DNA of 64,000 bases from Borrelia sp. P9F1 (lineage in GTDB: Bacteria; Spirochaetota; Spirochaetia; Borreliales; Borreliaceae). A model generated the notes under the pieces. The model was not told the origin of the DNA. It worked only from the letters and a program-made list of their open reading frames with translations, and did not search any database. Position 1 is the stretch's first letter. The number at the start of each line of letters is the position of its first letter. Position numbers and translations under genes: made by a program. The stretch lies in the NCBI RefSeq assembly GCF_030436115.1, contig NZ_CP129407.1, positions 62,001 through 126,000 of the forward strand, read 5' to 3'. Of this stretch, positions 46,464 to 55,982 are shown piece by piece.

Positions 46464-47816
46464 GTGCTCAATAGAATTCTTGTAATTATACTAATGACAA
46501 TATCGGCGGTTGATGCTTGTCCTTACAATCATTCAATAAGGTATAAAAATGACAGAGTTGACAAGTACCATTTTGAAACACTAAATGACGGCTTTGGGTT
46601 CTCATTTAGTGACTTTTTTGATGACCTTAGGAGTGGTTCTTTAATATTTACTCATGAATCAAAATATAATTTCATAATAAATGCGGAAGCTCATATGTTG
46701 ACCTTTAGAGGATACAAAGATGACCCAGAACAAGTTAGAAAAAGAGTTGATCTTTTTGAGGTTGGCTTCATGTATTATTTCCCATTCTTAATGCAATCAG
46801 GGGAAAAATATTTTGGAGAAATTAACCTAGGCGTTGGTATTAAAAATTTACTTTATGGAGACTGGAGTGGCAGATTGATGCAGCAGTTGGTACACTTTGT
46901 CTTAAGGCAAATGAGACCATTCCCTATAAATTATGAAAAATATAACTACAGGGGATTCTTAAGTACAGCAGTAAGCTATTCCTATATGGGGTTCTTAAAT
47001 TTTGAAACTTACACTGACTTGTCGTACTTTATGGATTATTTTTTTAAAGTAAGCATCGGAATAGATCTTAAAAATGAAGCTATAGGACTTGAAGCTAAAA
47101 TATTCTATCAGACTCAAAGTAAAATACGTAGCATAGAAACATATGCAAAGGTACAAGAGGCAGAAAATGGAATAGGAATTCAATACAAACTTTACTCCAA
47201 AAATTTTTTTACAACAAATAATCTTAATTTAATAAACTTTTCAAATAAGGAAAATTTCTTAAGCGTGGGGGGCTTTGGTATATCCTTAACTCAAGAATAT
47301 GAAAATAACTGGGAGAATGATTTTCATATTGATAACCAAAATTTTTCTTTCGGATATGAGCTTATGATTCCATTACAAATGAGAAGTTTAGTATATTACA
47401 AAACTATGCCTGAATTAGAGTTTTACTTTGCTATTGCCACAAATTATGATACTGATATAACTGAAACAAATAGTTTTGCAAATAGATTTTCATCCGGAAT
47501 AAGATACGCATTATTTACAAAAAATTTATTCACACTGTACGTGGGATCTGGAATATTTTTATCTTACAATAAGGACAACAAAGATATTAAATCCATTTAC
47601 AGGCCTTTAAAAATAAGAGACACGCTCCAACTAGGACTTGAAGTTGAACCCGGTATACTGATGGAAGCATTTAAATACAACAAAGCAACATACAGCTTTA
47701 AGATTTTTACAAAAATCAACTATTCATCGCTCGTTTATAATATAGACACCAGCAAATTAGATAAACACAGACTAACCTTTCACTACATAGGAATCGGCGT
47801 GGGAATTAAAACATAA
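46464..47816 (+). CDS. Secreted protein, possible outer-membrane beta-barrel
   Basis: Not recognised as a named family. The 450-residue product has a short signal sequence (ILVIILMTISAVDA, then CPYN). The mature part is rich in aromatic, alternating strands such as GFLSTAVSYSYMGFLNFETYTDL, SFGYELMIPLQMRSLVYYKTM and, at the very end, LTFHYIGIGVGIKT, consistent with a membrane beta-barrel. That is inference from pattern only. The start is GTG at 46464, with no clear Shine-Dalgarno. The gene is alone on the + strand, between thiolase and dnaB. Confidence 0.65.
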   Translation: MLNRILVIILMTISAVDACPYNHSIRYKNDRVDKYHFETLNDGFGFSFSDFFDDLRSGSLIFTHESKYNFIINAEAHMLTFRGYKDDPEQVRKRVDLFEVGFMYYFPFLMQSGEKYFGEINLGVGIKNLLYGDWSGRLMQQLVHFVLRQMRPFPINYEKYNYRGFLSTAVSYSYMGFLNFETYTDLSYFMDYFFKVSIGIDLKNEAIGLEAKIFYQTQSKIRSIETYAKVQEAENGIGIQYKLYSKNFFTTNNLNLINFSNKENFLSVGGFGISLTQEYENNWENDFHIDNQNFSFGYELMIPLQMRSLVYYKTMPELEFYFAIATNYDTDITETNSFANRFSSGIRYALFTKNLFTLYVGSGIFLSYNKDNKDIKSIYRPLKIRDTLQLGLEVEPGILMEAFKYNKATYSFKIFTKINYSSLVYNIDTSKLDKHRLTFHYIGIGVGIKT

Positions 47817-47853
47817 ACTTCTCTACACTCGACATAGAAACCCAAATAGAATC

Positions 47854-49230
47854 CTAATACTCATTCTCATTATCCTTATTGACAAAACTAACAACATGAG
47901 GCAAAAACAATATATCAACCCTACCCGTTGGGCCATTTCTATGTTTGGCAATAATGACCTGAGTTTGTGCTACTGGATTCTCATCACTAACAGAGTTGCT
48001 TTTTAGATCTTTATCTCTGTGGAGCAGTATAACAATATCAGCATCCTGCTCTAAAGCCCCTGACTCTCTTAAACTTGCAAGATTAGGTTCTCTGCCCTCA
48101 GTATCTCTTGTCAATTGAGACAGCGCAACAATAGGAATTTTAAGCTCCCTTGCAAGCTCCTTGAGTGCCTTGCTAATTGAAGCCACTTGCTCATGCCTCG
48201 GAATATTTTTAGCCTCAAGCGAAACAAGGCTAATATAATCAATAAATATTATATCTACACCAGAAAATCTCTTAAGCTTCCTAGCTTGAGTCGCTAACGC
48301 CAACAAACTTATGTTAGCAGTATCTGCGATATAAAGCTCAGCATTACTAAGATCGTTTGCTGCATTATTTAATGCCTGAATTTCACGTCCAGACAATATG
48401 CTATTTTGAACCTTAAAGCTATCAATATTTGCCCTAGATGCCATTATTCTCTTCACCAAAGCATCTGAAGTCATCTCAAGAGAAAAAAAACCCACCTTGC
48501 GTCTTTTATCGTTCCTTAATGCTATATTTGACGCAATATTTAATGCAAATGCTGTCTTCCCAACACTAGGACGAGCACCAATAATAATAAAATCGCTATC
48601 TCTAAATCCTCCTATAAGAGCATCAACCTTTCTAAACCCGCTTAAAATTCCAAAGTTGGACTCTTTAGTTTTCATACTCCTCTCATATATTTCAGCATGT
48701 ACCCTCTCAACAACAGTTTTTGCATGATGTAAATTTTTACTAGCATAATCTAGATCGATTGAGAGAACCTGTCTTTGCGCTTCCTCTATAAATTGGTCAA
48801 CTTTTTTTGTAGAATCATTCACCAAATCATTAAGTTCTCTAGAAATTTTAGAAACATCCCTTCTAATTCGATATTCCTTAATAATTTTTGCATGCGCATT
48901 CACCGTCTTATCCGTTGGAAGATATACAGACAAAAGGCTTAAATAATCCTGAAATCCCGTTAAAGTTTTAAAATCACTCAAAATCTGAGACTTAGGAGTT
49001 AAAGCAGAGACCTCCTCAAAAACAGTTATCGGATCAATATTTTCTCTCTTTTCATAAAGAGACAACATGGCCCTAAAGATCATCTGATGTGTGTTATTAT
49101 AAAAATCATCTGCCTTTAAATACAAAGAGGTCTCTTCTAACTTCTCAGGATTATAAAATATACTAGAAATAACTGCTTTCTCCGCTCCATCATTAAAAAA
49201 AAGCATAGAAGCATTGCCTAAGGAAGCCAC
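47854..49230 (-). CDS. dnaB: Replicative DNA helicase
   Basis: Unwinds DNA at the replication fork. The 458-residue protein has an N-terminal helical domain (FFNDGAEKAVISSIFYNPEKL), a linker, and a RecA-like C-terminal domain. Walker A is GARPSVGKTAFAL, IIFIDYISLV holds the Walker B aspartate, and LSQLTRDTEGREPNLASLRESGALEQDAD is the conserved C-terminal block with the arginine finger. The DnaB-like ATPase is full length. GTG at 49230 follows GAGAGGTG. It ends the rpsF-ssb-rpsR-rplI-dnaB operon. Confidence 0.95.
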   Translation of the reverse strand: MASLGNASMLFFNDGAEKAVISSIFYNPEKLEETSLYLKADDFYNNTHQMIFRAMLSLYEKRENIDPITVFEEVSALTPKSQILSDFKTLTGFQDYLSLLSVYLPTDKTVNAHAKIIKEYRIRRDVSKISRELNDLVNDSTKKVDQFIEEAQRQVLSIDLDYASKNLHHAKTVVERVHAEIYERSMKTKESNFGILSGFRKVDALIGGFRDSDFIIIGARPSVGKTAFALNIASNIALRNDKRRKVGFFSLEMTSDALVKRIMASRANIDSFKVQNSILSGREIQALNNAANDLSNAELYIADTANISLLALATQARKLKRFSGVDIIFIDYISLVSLEAKNIPRHEQVASISKALKELARELKIPIVALSQLTRDTEGREPNLASLRESGALEQDADIVILLHRDKDLKSNSVSDENPVAQTQVIIAKHRNGPTGRVDILFLPHVVSFVNKDNENEY

Positions 49231-49241
49231 TTCACACCTCT

Positions 49242-49736
49242 CTAAACTTCCCTTTCGGCCTTCTTAACTTTCTTAAGAGTACTCTTTTGCTCTTCCCTTT
49301 TTATCTCAACCTTCACAATAGAGCTAATTCCTTCATAAAGCTTAATAGTCACCTCATGGATCCCAAAAGTTTTTAACATACCATGATGTATATCTATTTT
49401 CCTCCTCTCAATTTCAAATCCAAGCTTTAAAAGTTCGTCAGCAATATTTGAACTATTGATACTATGGAATAATTTCCCTCCCTCACTAGACTGCATCACA
49501 AACTCTAACTTAACAGCATCAAGTTTTTCCTTAAGCTCAAGGGCCGTCCGTTTCTTAGTCTCCTGTCTCTTAAGTATTGCCCTTCTCTTTTGACTAAAAA
49601 TATCAATGTTATGCTTATTTGAAAAAACAGCGAAACCCTTGGGCAATAAATAATTCCTTGCAAAGCCATCCTTCACATCAACAGTATCGCCTTCTTTGCC
49701 AAGACTGACAAAATCTTCCTTCAAAATCACCTTCAT
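49242..49736 (-). CDS. rplI: 50S ribosomal protein L9
   Basis: The protein of about 164 residues begins [36 protein letters not shown], the classic L9 N-terminus with its long central helix following. L9 binds 23S rRNA at the base of the L1 stalk and supports frame maintenance. The ATG at 49736 is chosen because GGGAGGG lies just before it and it gives the family start. It is 11 bases from dnaB. The C-terminus ends in a basic tail ([14 protein letters not shown]). Confidence 0.94.
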   Translation of the reverse strand: MKVILKEDFVSLGKEGDTVDVKDGFARNYLLPKGFAVFSNKHNIDIFSQKRRAILKRQETKKRTALELKEKLDAVKLEFVMQSSEGGKLFHSINSSNIADELLKLGFEIERRKIDIHHGMLKTFGIHEVTIKLYEGISSIVKVEIKREEQKSTLKKVKKAEREV

Positions 49737-49756
49737 AATCCCTCCCAAACCATCCA

Positions 49757-50047
49757 TTATCCCTTCACAAAGGGAAGCAACGCCATATACCTGGCCTTCT
49801 TAATCTCTAACGCAAGGCGCCTCTGGTGCTTAGCAGACGTACCCGTAATTCTTCTAGGCAGTATTTTCCCCTGCTCCGTAATAAATTTCCTAAGGAAATC
49901 AAATTCTTTAAAATCTGGAACCCTGTCCATATCACAAAATTTACATGTTTTTTTCTTAAAAAACCTAAAATTAGGATTCTTCCTAATACCATCCTGATGT
50001 CCATCAGACCGTGAATCTCTCTGATGAAATTCTCTATCCTTATACAT
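49757..50047 (-). CDS. rpsR: 30S ribosomal protein S18
   Basis: A 96-residue protein with a basic and charged N-terminal tail. The S18 core reads [12 protein letters not shown], then [34 protein letters not shown] and [13 protein letters not shown]. The CKFC pair may bind zinc. It binds S6 in the 30S platform, and the S6 gene is in the same operon. The stop is 20 bases before the chosen start of rplI. Confidence 0.95.
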   Translation of the reverse strand: MYKDREFHQRDSRSDGHQDGIRKNPNFRFFKKKTCKFCDMDRVPDFKEFDFLRKFITEQGKILPRRITGTSAKHQRRLALEIKKARYMALLPFVKG

Positions 50048-50058
50048 AACTTACTCTC

Positions 50059-50496
50059 CTAAAAAGGTATATCCTCGTTAAAACTATCATCAAAGTCAAT
50101 GTCTTTAAATGTATCTGTCTTCTTATAACCTTCAAATCCAGCACTACTCGTACTCTGAGTAGTAGTTAATGTTCCAAACATTTGAAGCTCATCCACTAAA
50201 ACGCTAATCTTACTTCTTTTGTCTCCAGTGTTTTTATCCTGCCAACTCTCATATTTTAAAGAACCACTTACCACGACCTGCTTCCCCTTCTTAAGAAAAG
50301 CACTAAGACTTTCTGCCCTCTTTGAAAAGATAACACACTCAAAAAACTGAGCATGATCAACCCATTCATCATTTTTCTTCATTCTTCTGTTATTAGCTAA
50401 CCCAAACTTAAGAATAGCTATTCCAGTCTCGGTATATGTAAGCTCAGAATCTCTAGTAAGCCTGCCAGACAACACTAACGAATTAATATCTGCCAT
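50059..50496 (-). CDS. ssb: Single-stranded DNA-binding protein
   Basis: An SSB of about 145 residues. The OB fold starts MADINSLVLSGRLTRDSEL and has WVDHAQFFECVIFSKRAESLSAFLKKGKQVVVSGSLKYESW, and the C-terminus ends DDSFNEDIPF, the acidic interaction tip that docks repair and replication partners. The ATG at 50496 is preferred, with GAGGAAG just upstream. It lies between rpsF and rpsR as in many bacteria, so its level is tied to ribosome synthesis. Confidence 0.95.
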   Translation of the reverse strand: MADINSLVLSGRLTRDSELTYTETGIAILKFGLANNRRMKKNDEWVDHAQFFECVIFSKRAESLSAFLKKGKQVVVSGSLKYESWQDKNTGDKRSKISVLVDELQMFGTLTTTQSTSSAGFEGYKKTDTFKDIDFDDSFNEDIPF

Positions 50497-50507
50497 CTGA
50501 AACTTCC

Positions 50508-50900
50508 TCAATTTTCCTTAACATCGACAACATCGGCACTAGTACTAGCTCCTGCCAAATCCTTTTCTCTACTATCCCTGAAATTCTTTCTTTTAACTTT
50601 CTTAGTACTAATCTTCTTATTGGCCTTAATCAAAATCATGTACCTTAATAAATTTTTAACAAGCTTCAATTGAACCTCAAGCTCTCTTAAATTATCACCA
50701 TCCATTTTAAATTCTATTATCTCATACCTACCACGTTCCTGCTTTTTAATAGGATACTCCAACGCTCTCTCCCCAAGAGAACTTTCAACAATATCACTAG
50801 CACCGAAAGCCTCCAACTGTTTACGCACTTCCTCTAAGGCTGCCTTGTACTCAAGCTCCTCACTCCTAAACAAAAAACAAGACTCATACTTTCTTATCAT
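50508..50900 (-). CDS. rpsF: 30S ribosomal protein S6
   Basis: A 130-residue S6 protein. RKYESCFLFRSEELEYK opens the ferredoxin-like fold, and ALEYPIKKQERGRYEIIEFKMDGDNLRELEVQLKLVKNLLRYMILI carries the conserved core. A basic and acidic tail of about 30 residues is longer than in E. coli. It pairs with S18. It is the first gene of the rpsF-ssb-rpsR-rplI-dnaB operon and has a good sigma-70 promoter 69 bases upstream. Confidence 0.94.
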   Translation of the reverse strand: MIRKYESCFLFRSEELEYKAALEEVRKQLEAFGASDIVESSLGERALEYPIKKQERGRYEIIEFKMDGDNLRELEVQLKLVKNLLRYMILIKANKKISTKKVKRKNFRDSREKDLAGASTSADVVDVKEN

Positions 50901-50968
50901 CCTAACTCCTTACGGTCTCAATCGCGCCACAAACCTTCCAAAGACCTGCGGCAAAGGTTACTTAAGTT

Positions 50969-50997
50969 AGTATACAAAAGCGCTTAACTTTTTTCAA
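50969..50997 (-). promoter_or_regulatory. Promoter of the rpsF-dnaB operon
   Basis: On the - strand TTGAAA (50997-50992) and TATACT (50974-50969) are exactly 17 bases apart, close to sigma-70 consensus. The mRNA leader is about 60 bases. The rest of the 280-base gap up to the PTS gene shows no gene. A weak GATTA-TAATC hairpin followed by TCTTTT at about 51127-51155 may end the PTS transcript. Confidence 0.7.
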
Positions 50998-51180
50998 TAT
51001 TGAGCGGAAACCCTTCTAAGATAAACCTCCCGAAACAACCAAAAGCTACTTCTTCTATACTTTCACTAAATGCTCTACAATCCGAAGTGTCTCCGAGAAT
51101 TCCACCCTCCAAAGCCTTAAAACAAACCTAAAAGAGATTACTCCAATAATCAATAGCTCTAACTACATCAAACAGTGATT

Positions 51181-52887
51181 CTACTCATTATCTTCTTTAG
51201 TAAGCTTATATCGCTTCCCTGTCTGCCCTCTCTTCTCAAGCTTGTCATCCTCCTTCATTTCTACATAGGCTTTAATTCCTTGTTTCACATGATCAGACGC
51301 AACAACAACACTAGTTCTGAAAAGCTTCCTAGGTGAATAATTTTCAATAGCTTGTTTTATATAATAAACATGAGTCCCATAAGAAATTCTGATCGTATTA
51401 CCACTAGCAATAACGTTCAAAGCTCCTGTCTCACTCAGTAAATCGCAAGACACAAGCTCAGGGCTGAACACCACAAACCTTAAGTCCGTTGACACAATAT
51501 CAAACTCCTGTATGTTATCAAGACCACCCAGCCCTTGTGCTATAAGATGCGCCACCCCAATCCCTTCGACTTTTCCCTCATTGCCTCCAAAAAATGGTTC
51601 GTCAACACCAAAAAGCTGAAAATCAAAATAATTATAAAGCCATTTAAAAGTAAAATAATACAGACCAAAAAACGCAAACCCCAAGGGCAATGCATAAATC
51701 CAATTTGTTTTATCATGTCCCTGCAACATCCCAAACATAAAGAAATCAAAAAATCCAGTAGAAAACGTAGACCCAATCGCAATACCAAAAACATTGGCGA
51801 CCAATAAAGCAAGCCCTGTATAAATAGCATGTACGAAGTAAAGCAAAGGTGCTGTAAAAACAAATAAGAACTCTAAGGGCTCTGTAATTCCCATCAAAAA
51901 GGCAGTAAGAGCACCTGAGAAAAGAAGAGATGAGACCTTATTCTTTTCTTCACAAATAATCCCCCTATAAACTCCAAAAGCAGCTCCAGGCAACCCAAAC
52001 ATAATAGAAAGATAAAACCCACCCCTGTATCTGGCAATACCTGAATAAAATTCGGTAAGCCGTGAATCGGATAACTGAGCATGAAATATATTTTGAATAC
52101 CACCGATCGCTTGACCATTAATTATTTCTGTCCCCCCTAAAGAAGTAAAATTAAAAGGAAACGTAAGAATAGAATGGAGCCCTAAAGGAACTAATATCCT
52201 GTTTAACATCCCATAGAGAAAACTACCAAAGTAATCAAACCCAGAAATAAAAAGTCCACAAGAAGTAATTACCTCATCAAGATTTGGCCAAATCAAAGAG
52301 AATATCATTCCTAAAAAAATACAAAAAGGAAATACCACCACAGGAACAAACCTAGGCCCAGAAAAAAAACCAAAAGGCAATGGCAACTTAACTCCACAAA
52401 ATCTATTGTGCAAATATCCAACTAAAAGCCCAACCGATAAAGAACCAACAACGCCCGTATTTAAAGTTTGAATGCCAAGAAAATTGACTTGCCCAATAGA
52501 AGACATCAAACTGGGTTCAACAAGTTCTGAAAACATGTCAAGAAAATAATTTTCAGTCACATTAAAGATCAAATATCCAACAATTGCCGAAAGCGCAGCA
52601 GGCCCCTTTTGGACTCTCGATACGCCAACAGCAATGCCTACAACAAACAACAAAGGAATATTTAAGGTAATAGTATTGCCCACAGCTCTCACAAGACCTA
52701 AGGCACCTTGTAAAACAACATTATCGATATAAATCAAACTAGAAGGGTTTGACATAGCAGACCCAATCCCCAGCATCAAACAAGAAATCGGCAAAACAGA
52801 AATCGGTAAATTTATCGCACTCGCAAACTTCTGCAGCTTTGCAAACCCACGCACCCTTAAAAAATTTATCACTCCCTTCCTCTCCAC
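51181..52887 (-). CDS. malX: PTS glucose/maltose-type EIICB permease with altered EIIB active site
   Basis: A 568-residue sugar permease. The EIIC part (about residues 18-430) has some ten membrane segments and family motifs FPFNFTSLGGTEIINGQAIGG and GITEPLEFLFVF, the sugar-binding glutamate loop. The EIIB domain follows at about 455-520 (NIQEFD, ISYGTHVYYIKQAIENY). The usual EIIB motif is NIxxxDACxTRLR. Here it reads NIQEFDIVSTDLR, so the phosphocysteine is Val465. A charged tail of about 45 residues ends the protein. No EIIA is attached. The start at 52887 is a GTG. I infer a transport or regulatory role needing an external EIIB. Confidence 0.85.
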   Translation of the reverse strand: MERKGVINFLRVRGFAKLQKFASAINLPISVLPISCLMLGIGSAMSNPSSLIYIDNVVLQGALGLVRAVGNTITLNIPLLFVVGIAVGVSRVQKGPAALSAIVGYLIFNVTENYFLDMFSELVEPSLMSSIGQVNFLGIQTLNTGVVGSLSVGLLVGYLHNRFCGVKLPLPFGFFSGPRFVPVVVFPFCIFLGMIFSLIWPNLDEVITSCGLFISGFDYFGSFLYGMLNRILVPLGLHSILTFPFNFTSLGGTEIINGQAIGGIQNIFHAQLSDSRLTEFYSGIARYRGGFYLSIMFGLPGAAFGVYRGIICEEKNKVSSLLFSGALTAFLMGITEPLEFLFVFTAPLLYFVHAIYTGLALLVANVFGIAIGSTFSTGFFDFFMFGMLQGHDKTNWIYALPLGFAFFGLYYFTFKWLYNYFDFQLFGVDEPFFGGNEGKVEGIGVAHLIAQGLGGLDNIQEFDIVSTDLRFVVFSPELVSCDLLSETGALNVIASGNTIRISYGTHVYYIKQAIENYSPRKLFRTSVVVASDHVKQGIKAYVEMKEDDKLEKRGQTGKRYKLTKEDNE

Positions 52888-52907
52888 TTGAAAAACTTAA
52901 AGTAGCA

Positions 52908-52933
52908 ATTATATAACTTTTTTTCAAATTTGA
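52908..52933 (-). promoter_or_regulatory. Candidate promoter and palindrome upstream of the PTS gene
   Basis: On the - strand a perfect TATAAT lies at 52913-52908, with TCAAATTTGA, a 10-bp palindrome, at 52924-52933 just upstream in the spacer/-35 area. The palindrome could be an operator for a sugar regulator. There is no good -35. Confidence 0.35.
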
Positions 52934-53011
52934 GAAGAAAATCATGTAATGGAGGCAAACTTAATCATTACACGAAACTAAAGTCTTGCATGTTTCCATT
53001 CCCGTTCTCAC

Positions 53012-53782
53012 TTGAATTATATTTTTTTTGCATTAATAATGCTGTTGGGGATAGGTTTGAATTTACAAAAAATCGGAATAGAGGGTAGGTTTATGCTTCT
53101 GAAGGACAAAGATTATGGGTCATGCGTGTGTCAAGTACCCAGAAATGAGTTATTTAGTGCGTTGTCTCACTTGTTTGGAGTTGTTTTGTCGGTGATAGGG
53201 AGTACCGTTCTTATTACCCTGTCGATTGCTTCAAGAAAGCAGTTTCATGCGGCGGTGTTTTTCGCTTATGGCCTTTCGATGGTGCTTCTGTACACGATGA
53301 GCACTTTTTACCACATTTGCTTGAAGGGCAGTAGAGTGAAAGAAATATTTAGAAAGCTTGATCATATTTCCATATTTTTGTTGATAGCGGGGACTTATAC
53401 TCCGCCTTGTCTAATTCTCATGCCCAATATTTGCGGGAAGTTAATTCTTTCGACTGTTTGGGGCCTTGCCTTGTTAGGGATTGTATTCAAATCAGTGTAC
53501 GTAAACAGTCCTGGCTGGGTTAATGGATTGATATTCATACTTATGGGATGGACGATTGTGTTTGGTGTCAAGCTTATTTACAATGCACTTCCTTTGAGAG
53601 GATTTTTGTGGCTAGTGCTAGGGGGGGTTCTTTACACAATAGGGGGTGTGGTCTACGCAATAAGCAAGAAGTTTGATCCAATAGTGAGTATGAGGGTACA
53701 CGACGTCTTCCATGTTCTGATATTGCTGGGTTCTTTTTCTCACTTTTGGTTCATGCTGGGTTATGTACTACCTGTTGGTTAA
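53012..53782 (+). CDS. Hemolysin III / YqfA-family (PAQR-type) membrane protein
   Basis: The open frame is 256 residues, and the family core (about 215) begins at [21 protein letters not shown] with the first conserved histidine. Seven membrane segments follow. The ligands S..F.H and the second histidine pair are in MSTFYHIC and the C-terminal [20 protein letters not shown], which may bind a metal as in PAQR hydrolases. The frame's TTG start at 53012 is doubtful; in-frame ATG codons at 53039 and 53093 are alternatives. Its coding strand is rich in G and T, unlike most + strand genes here. It converges with rseP. Confidence 0.85.
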   Translation: MNYIFFALIMLLGIGLNLQKIGIEGRFMLLKDKDYGSCVCQVPRNELFSALSHLFGVVLSVIGSTVLITLSIASRKQFHAAVFFAYGLSMVLLYTMSTFYHICLKGSRVKEIFRKLDHISIFLLIAGTYTPPCLILMPNICGKLILSTVWGLALLGIVFKSVYVNSPGWVNGLIFILMGWTIVFGVKLIYNALPLRGFLWLVLGGVLYTIGGVVYAISKKFDPIVSMRVHDVFHVLILLGSFSHFWFMLGYVLPVG

Positions 53783-53793
53783 ACCAATCGAAT

Positions 53794-55080
53794 CTATCTT
53801 AAGATGTTACTTAAATCATTAAAGAGTCCCAGAATGAGAAGTCCCAATACTAGGAAGATACCGATGCTGTAAAAGCAATAAATGGATCTAGCCCTAAATC
53901 TCCTTCCGCGTAGGATCTCAATCAGACTAATAAGAATTTGTCCTCCGTCAAGTATCGGAATTATAACAAAGAATAAGTTCATACCAGCAACTAGCAAATT
54001 AAAAATAGCTATGGTATTAAGCCAATATAAGACCCCGAGGGCAGAAGAACTAGAAATAACATTAATAACTCCGACGGGACCCACGACGTTCCTAAAGTTT
54101 TTTGTAAAATTCGTTAACAAATCAAAAATAGAATACAGAATGCTACTTAGTACACCCAAGACCTTATTAAAAGAGTTTATAATAGCAACCCTTAAATTAT
54201 CTGCCCTAACTAATCTTTCTACGCTAGGCAAAAAATAAACACCTAAAACTTTATTCGTATCTTGAAATACCAATCTTGAAGTTAAAATCTCTCCATTTCT
54301 ATCGTATTTAATCTCTGCCACGTCAGAATCGAGATTCATAATGCAATTTTGCAACTGCTTATTATTATTTAAAATAACATTATTGATACTTACTATCCTA
54401 TCATATTGCCTCATGCCCGCAACTTCTGCTGGGGAATTTGGTTCAACTTTAGAAATGACAAGGTCCACCCAAGGACCAATTTCCTTTAAAAATTTTTCCA
54501 AATTCAGATACTCTTCGAAATCAATCTTCTCATTGTTTCTTAAAACTGTGAAAGCTGTTCTAGTTTCCTCCACAGGTATAACTCTCTTCAAATCTGAAAA
54601 AGAAACTATATCCCTTTTATTAACACTTAAAATAATATCTCCATCTCTAAATTTACTTAAATTATTATTACTTACAGAGGTTATTTTGCTAGGATAATCA
54701 AGAGATATAACTCCTATGATATCTATTACAATAAAAATAACGAATGCCAAGATTAAATTAAAAAGAGGCCCTGCAAAATATATTAATATTCTCTTAAAAT
54801 TAGAGATACCGAAAAGAGAATCTCTATCTGCCTCAATTTGTCTATTCAATTTAAGCTCATTTTCCAAGTGCTCAGCTCCTTTAAGCCTGCAATACCCCCC
54901 TAAAAAAATTGGAGAAAATCTATATTCTGTATCCCTTACTTTAAATTTAAAAACGCTAGGGCCTATTCCGATAGAAAAAACTTCAACCTTAACCTTAAAA
55001 AGCTTTGCAAATAGAAAATGACCCAATTCATGGATGAATATTATTAAAGTAAAACCTAACATGCTAAGCACAATATACAT
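53794..55080 (-). CDS. rseP: RseP-family site-2 zinc metalloprotease
   Basis: A 428-residue intramembrane protease. The zinc motif is HELGH in helix 1 (IIFIHELGHFLFAKLF), two PDZ-like periplasmic domains lie between about 110 and 270, and the C-terminal membrane part has FFVIIPILDGGQILI, the LDG ligand. It cleaves membrane-bound regulators or signal peptide remnants. It ends the rpsB-tsf-frr-uppS-cdsA-rseP operon, a common order, 17 bases after cdsA. No sigma-E-type partner is visible. Confidence 0.92.
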   Translation of the reverse strand: MYIVLSMLGFTLIIFIHELGHFLFAKLFKVKVEVFSIGIGPSVFKFKVRDTEYRFSPIFLGGYCRLKGAEHLENELKLNRQIEADRDSLFGISNFKRILIYFAGPLFNLILAFVIFIVIDIIGVISLDYPSKITSVSNNNLSKFRDGDIILSVNKRDIVSFSDLKRVIPVEETRTAFTVLRNNEKIDFEEYLNLEKFLKEIGPWVDLVISKVEPNSPAEVAGMRQYDRIVSINNVILNNNKQLQNCIMNLDSDVAEIKYDRNGEILTSRLVFQDTNKVLGVYFLPSVERLVRADNLRVAIINSFNKVLGVLSSILYSIFDLLTNFTKNFRNVVGPVGVINVISSSSALGVLYWLNTIAIFNLLVAGMNLFFVIIPILDGGQILISLIEILRGRRFRARSIYCFYSIGIFLVLGLLILGLFNDLSNILR

Positions 55081-55097
55081 AAATTCCTCCTAACACT

Positions 55098-55982
55098 TTA
55101 TGATAGACACAAATAAAATATAGGACCTGCTAAAAGAAATGAATCAATTGAATCAAGGGCACCACCTCTACCAGGAATAATATTTCCAGAATCCTTAACC
55201 GATGCACTGCGCTTAAGTCCAGATTCAAATAGATCACCAACAATAGTAAAAAATCCCATTAAAATACCAAAAATCACAGCTTCCCCATAGGTTAAATTTA
55301 TAACCCCTAAAAATACTACAACTATTGCAACAAGAACGGAAAATAATATTCCACCCAAAAACCCCATTATCGTCTTATTGGGGCTAATAATAGTAGGCCT
55401 ATAGCTATTCTTTCCCCAAAAGTAACCAACAAGATAGGCAAAAGTATCATTACCACTCACCATAGAGAAAAGTATTAACAAAAGAACAGGAGCTTTCGGC
55501 AAAGTGGTAATAGCAACAATAAATGAAATCAAAATACCAGGATATATGAGTATAAAAACTATTGAGGTAGCCTGCGATAGAAAATTGACAATTTCATGCT
55601 CTTTAATGAAAACCAAATTAACGATCCAGTTGCTAAAAATTAAAGTTATTACTAAATAAAATATTATATTGATACCTAAATCAAAAATATTGAAGTGTAC
55701 ATACGTCAAAACTGGAGGCGCTATCCCTAAAAAAAATGCTAAAGTATTTGAAATAGAAGAAGACTTAGCCTTAAGTAGATCATTAACCTCTTTTGCAGAA
55801 ACTCCACTAAAAATAAAAATTAAAATATTGATAAATAAATAATCTTTGAACTCTAAAAATATCAAAAACAAAACCAAGGGCACGAAAAACAAAAATGTTC
55901 CAAGCCGCTTAACAAATGCCAGCTTTTTAGACCTAAGTTCATACAAATTTTTATTTCCCAAAATTTCTTTTCCTCTTTCCAA
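55098..55982 (-). CDS. cdsA: Phosphatidate cytidylyltransferase
   Basis: Makes CDP-diacylglycerol for phospholipids. The 294-residue protein has about eight membrane segments and the family signature near the C-terminus: a [28 protein letters not shown] block, in which the GRGGxLDxxDS acidic motif binds metal and substrate. [16 protein letters not shown] is a second conserved loop. It overlaps uppS by 32 bases, so the two lipid genes are coupled. Length is normal. Confidence 0.92.
   Translation of the reverse strand: MERGKEILGNKNLYELRSKKLAFVKRLGTFLFFVPLVLFLIFLEFKDYLFINILIFIFSGVSAKEVNDLLKAKSSSISNTLAFFLGIAPPVLTYVHFNIFDLGINIIFYLVITLIFSNWIVNLVFIKEHEIVNFLSQATSIVFILIYPGILISFIVAITTLPKAPVLLLILFSMVSGNDTFAYLVGYFWGKNSYRPTIISPNKTIMGFLGGILFSVLVAIVVVFLGVINLTYGEAVIFGILMGFFTIVGDLFESGLKRSASVKDSGNIIPGRGGALDSIDSFLLAGPIFYLCLS

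Noticed and set aside
50901-51180. Possible small RNA or tRNA in the rpsF-PTS gap
   Set aside because: No cloverleaf or conserved TTCGANNC loop. The stretch is explained by a promoter and a weak hairpin.
53775-53800. TTGGTT-A-AACCAA as a terminator between the hemolysin-III and rseP genes
   Set aside because: Six-base arms with almost no loop and no T tract. Too weak to call.
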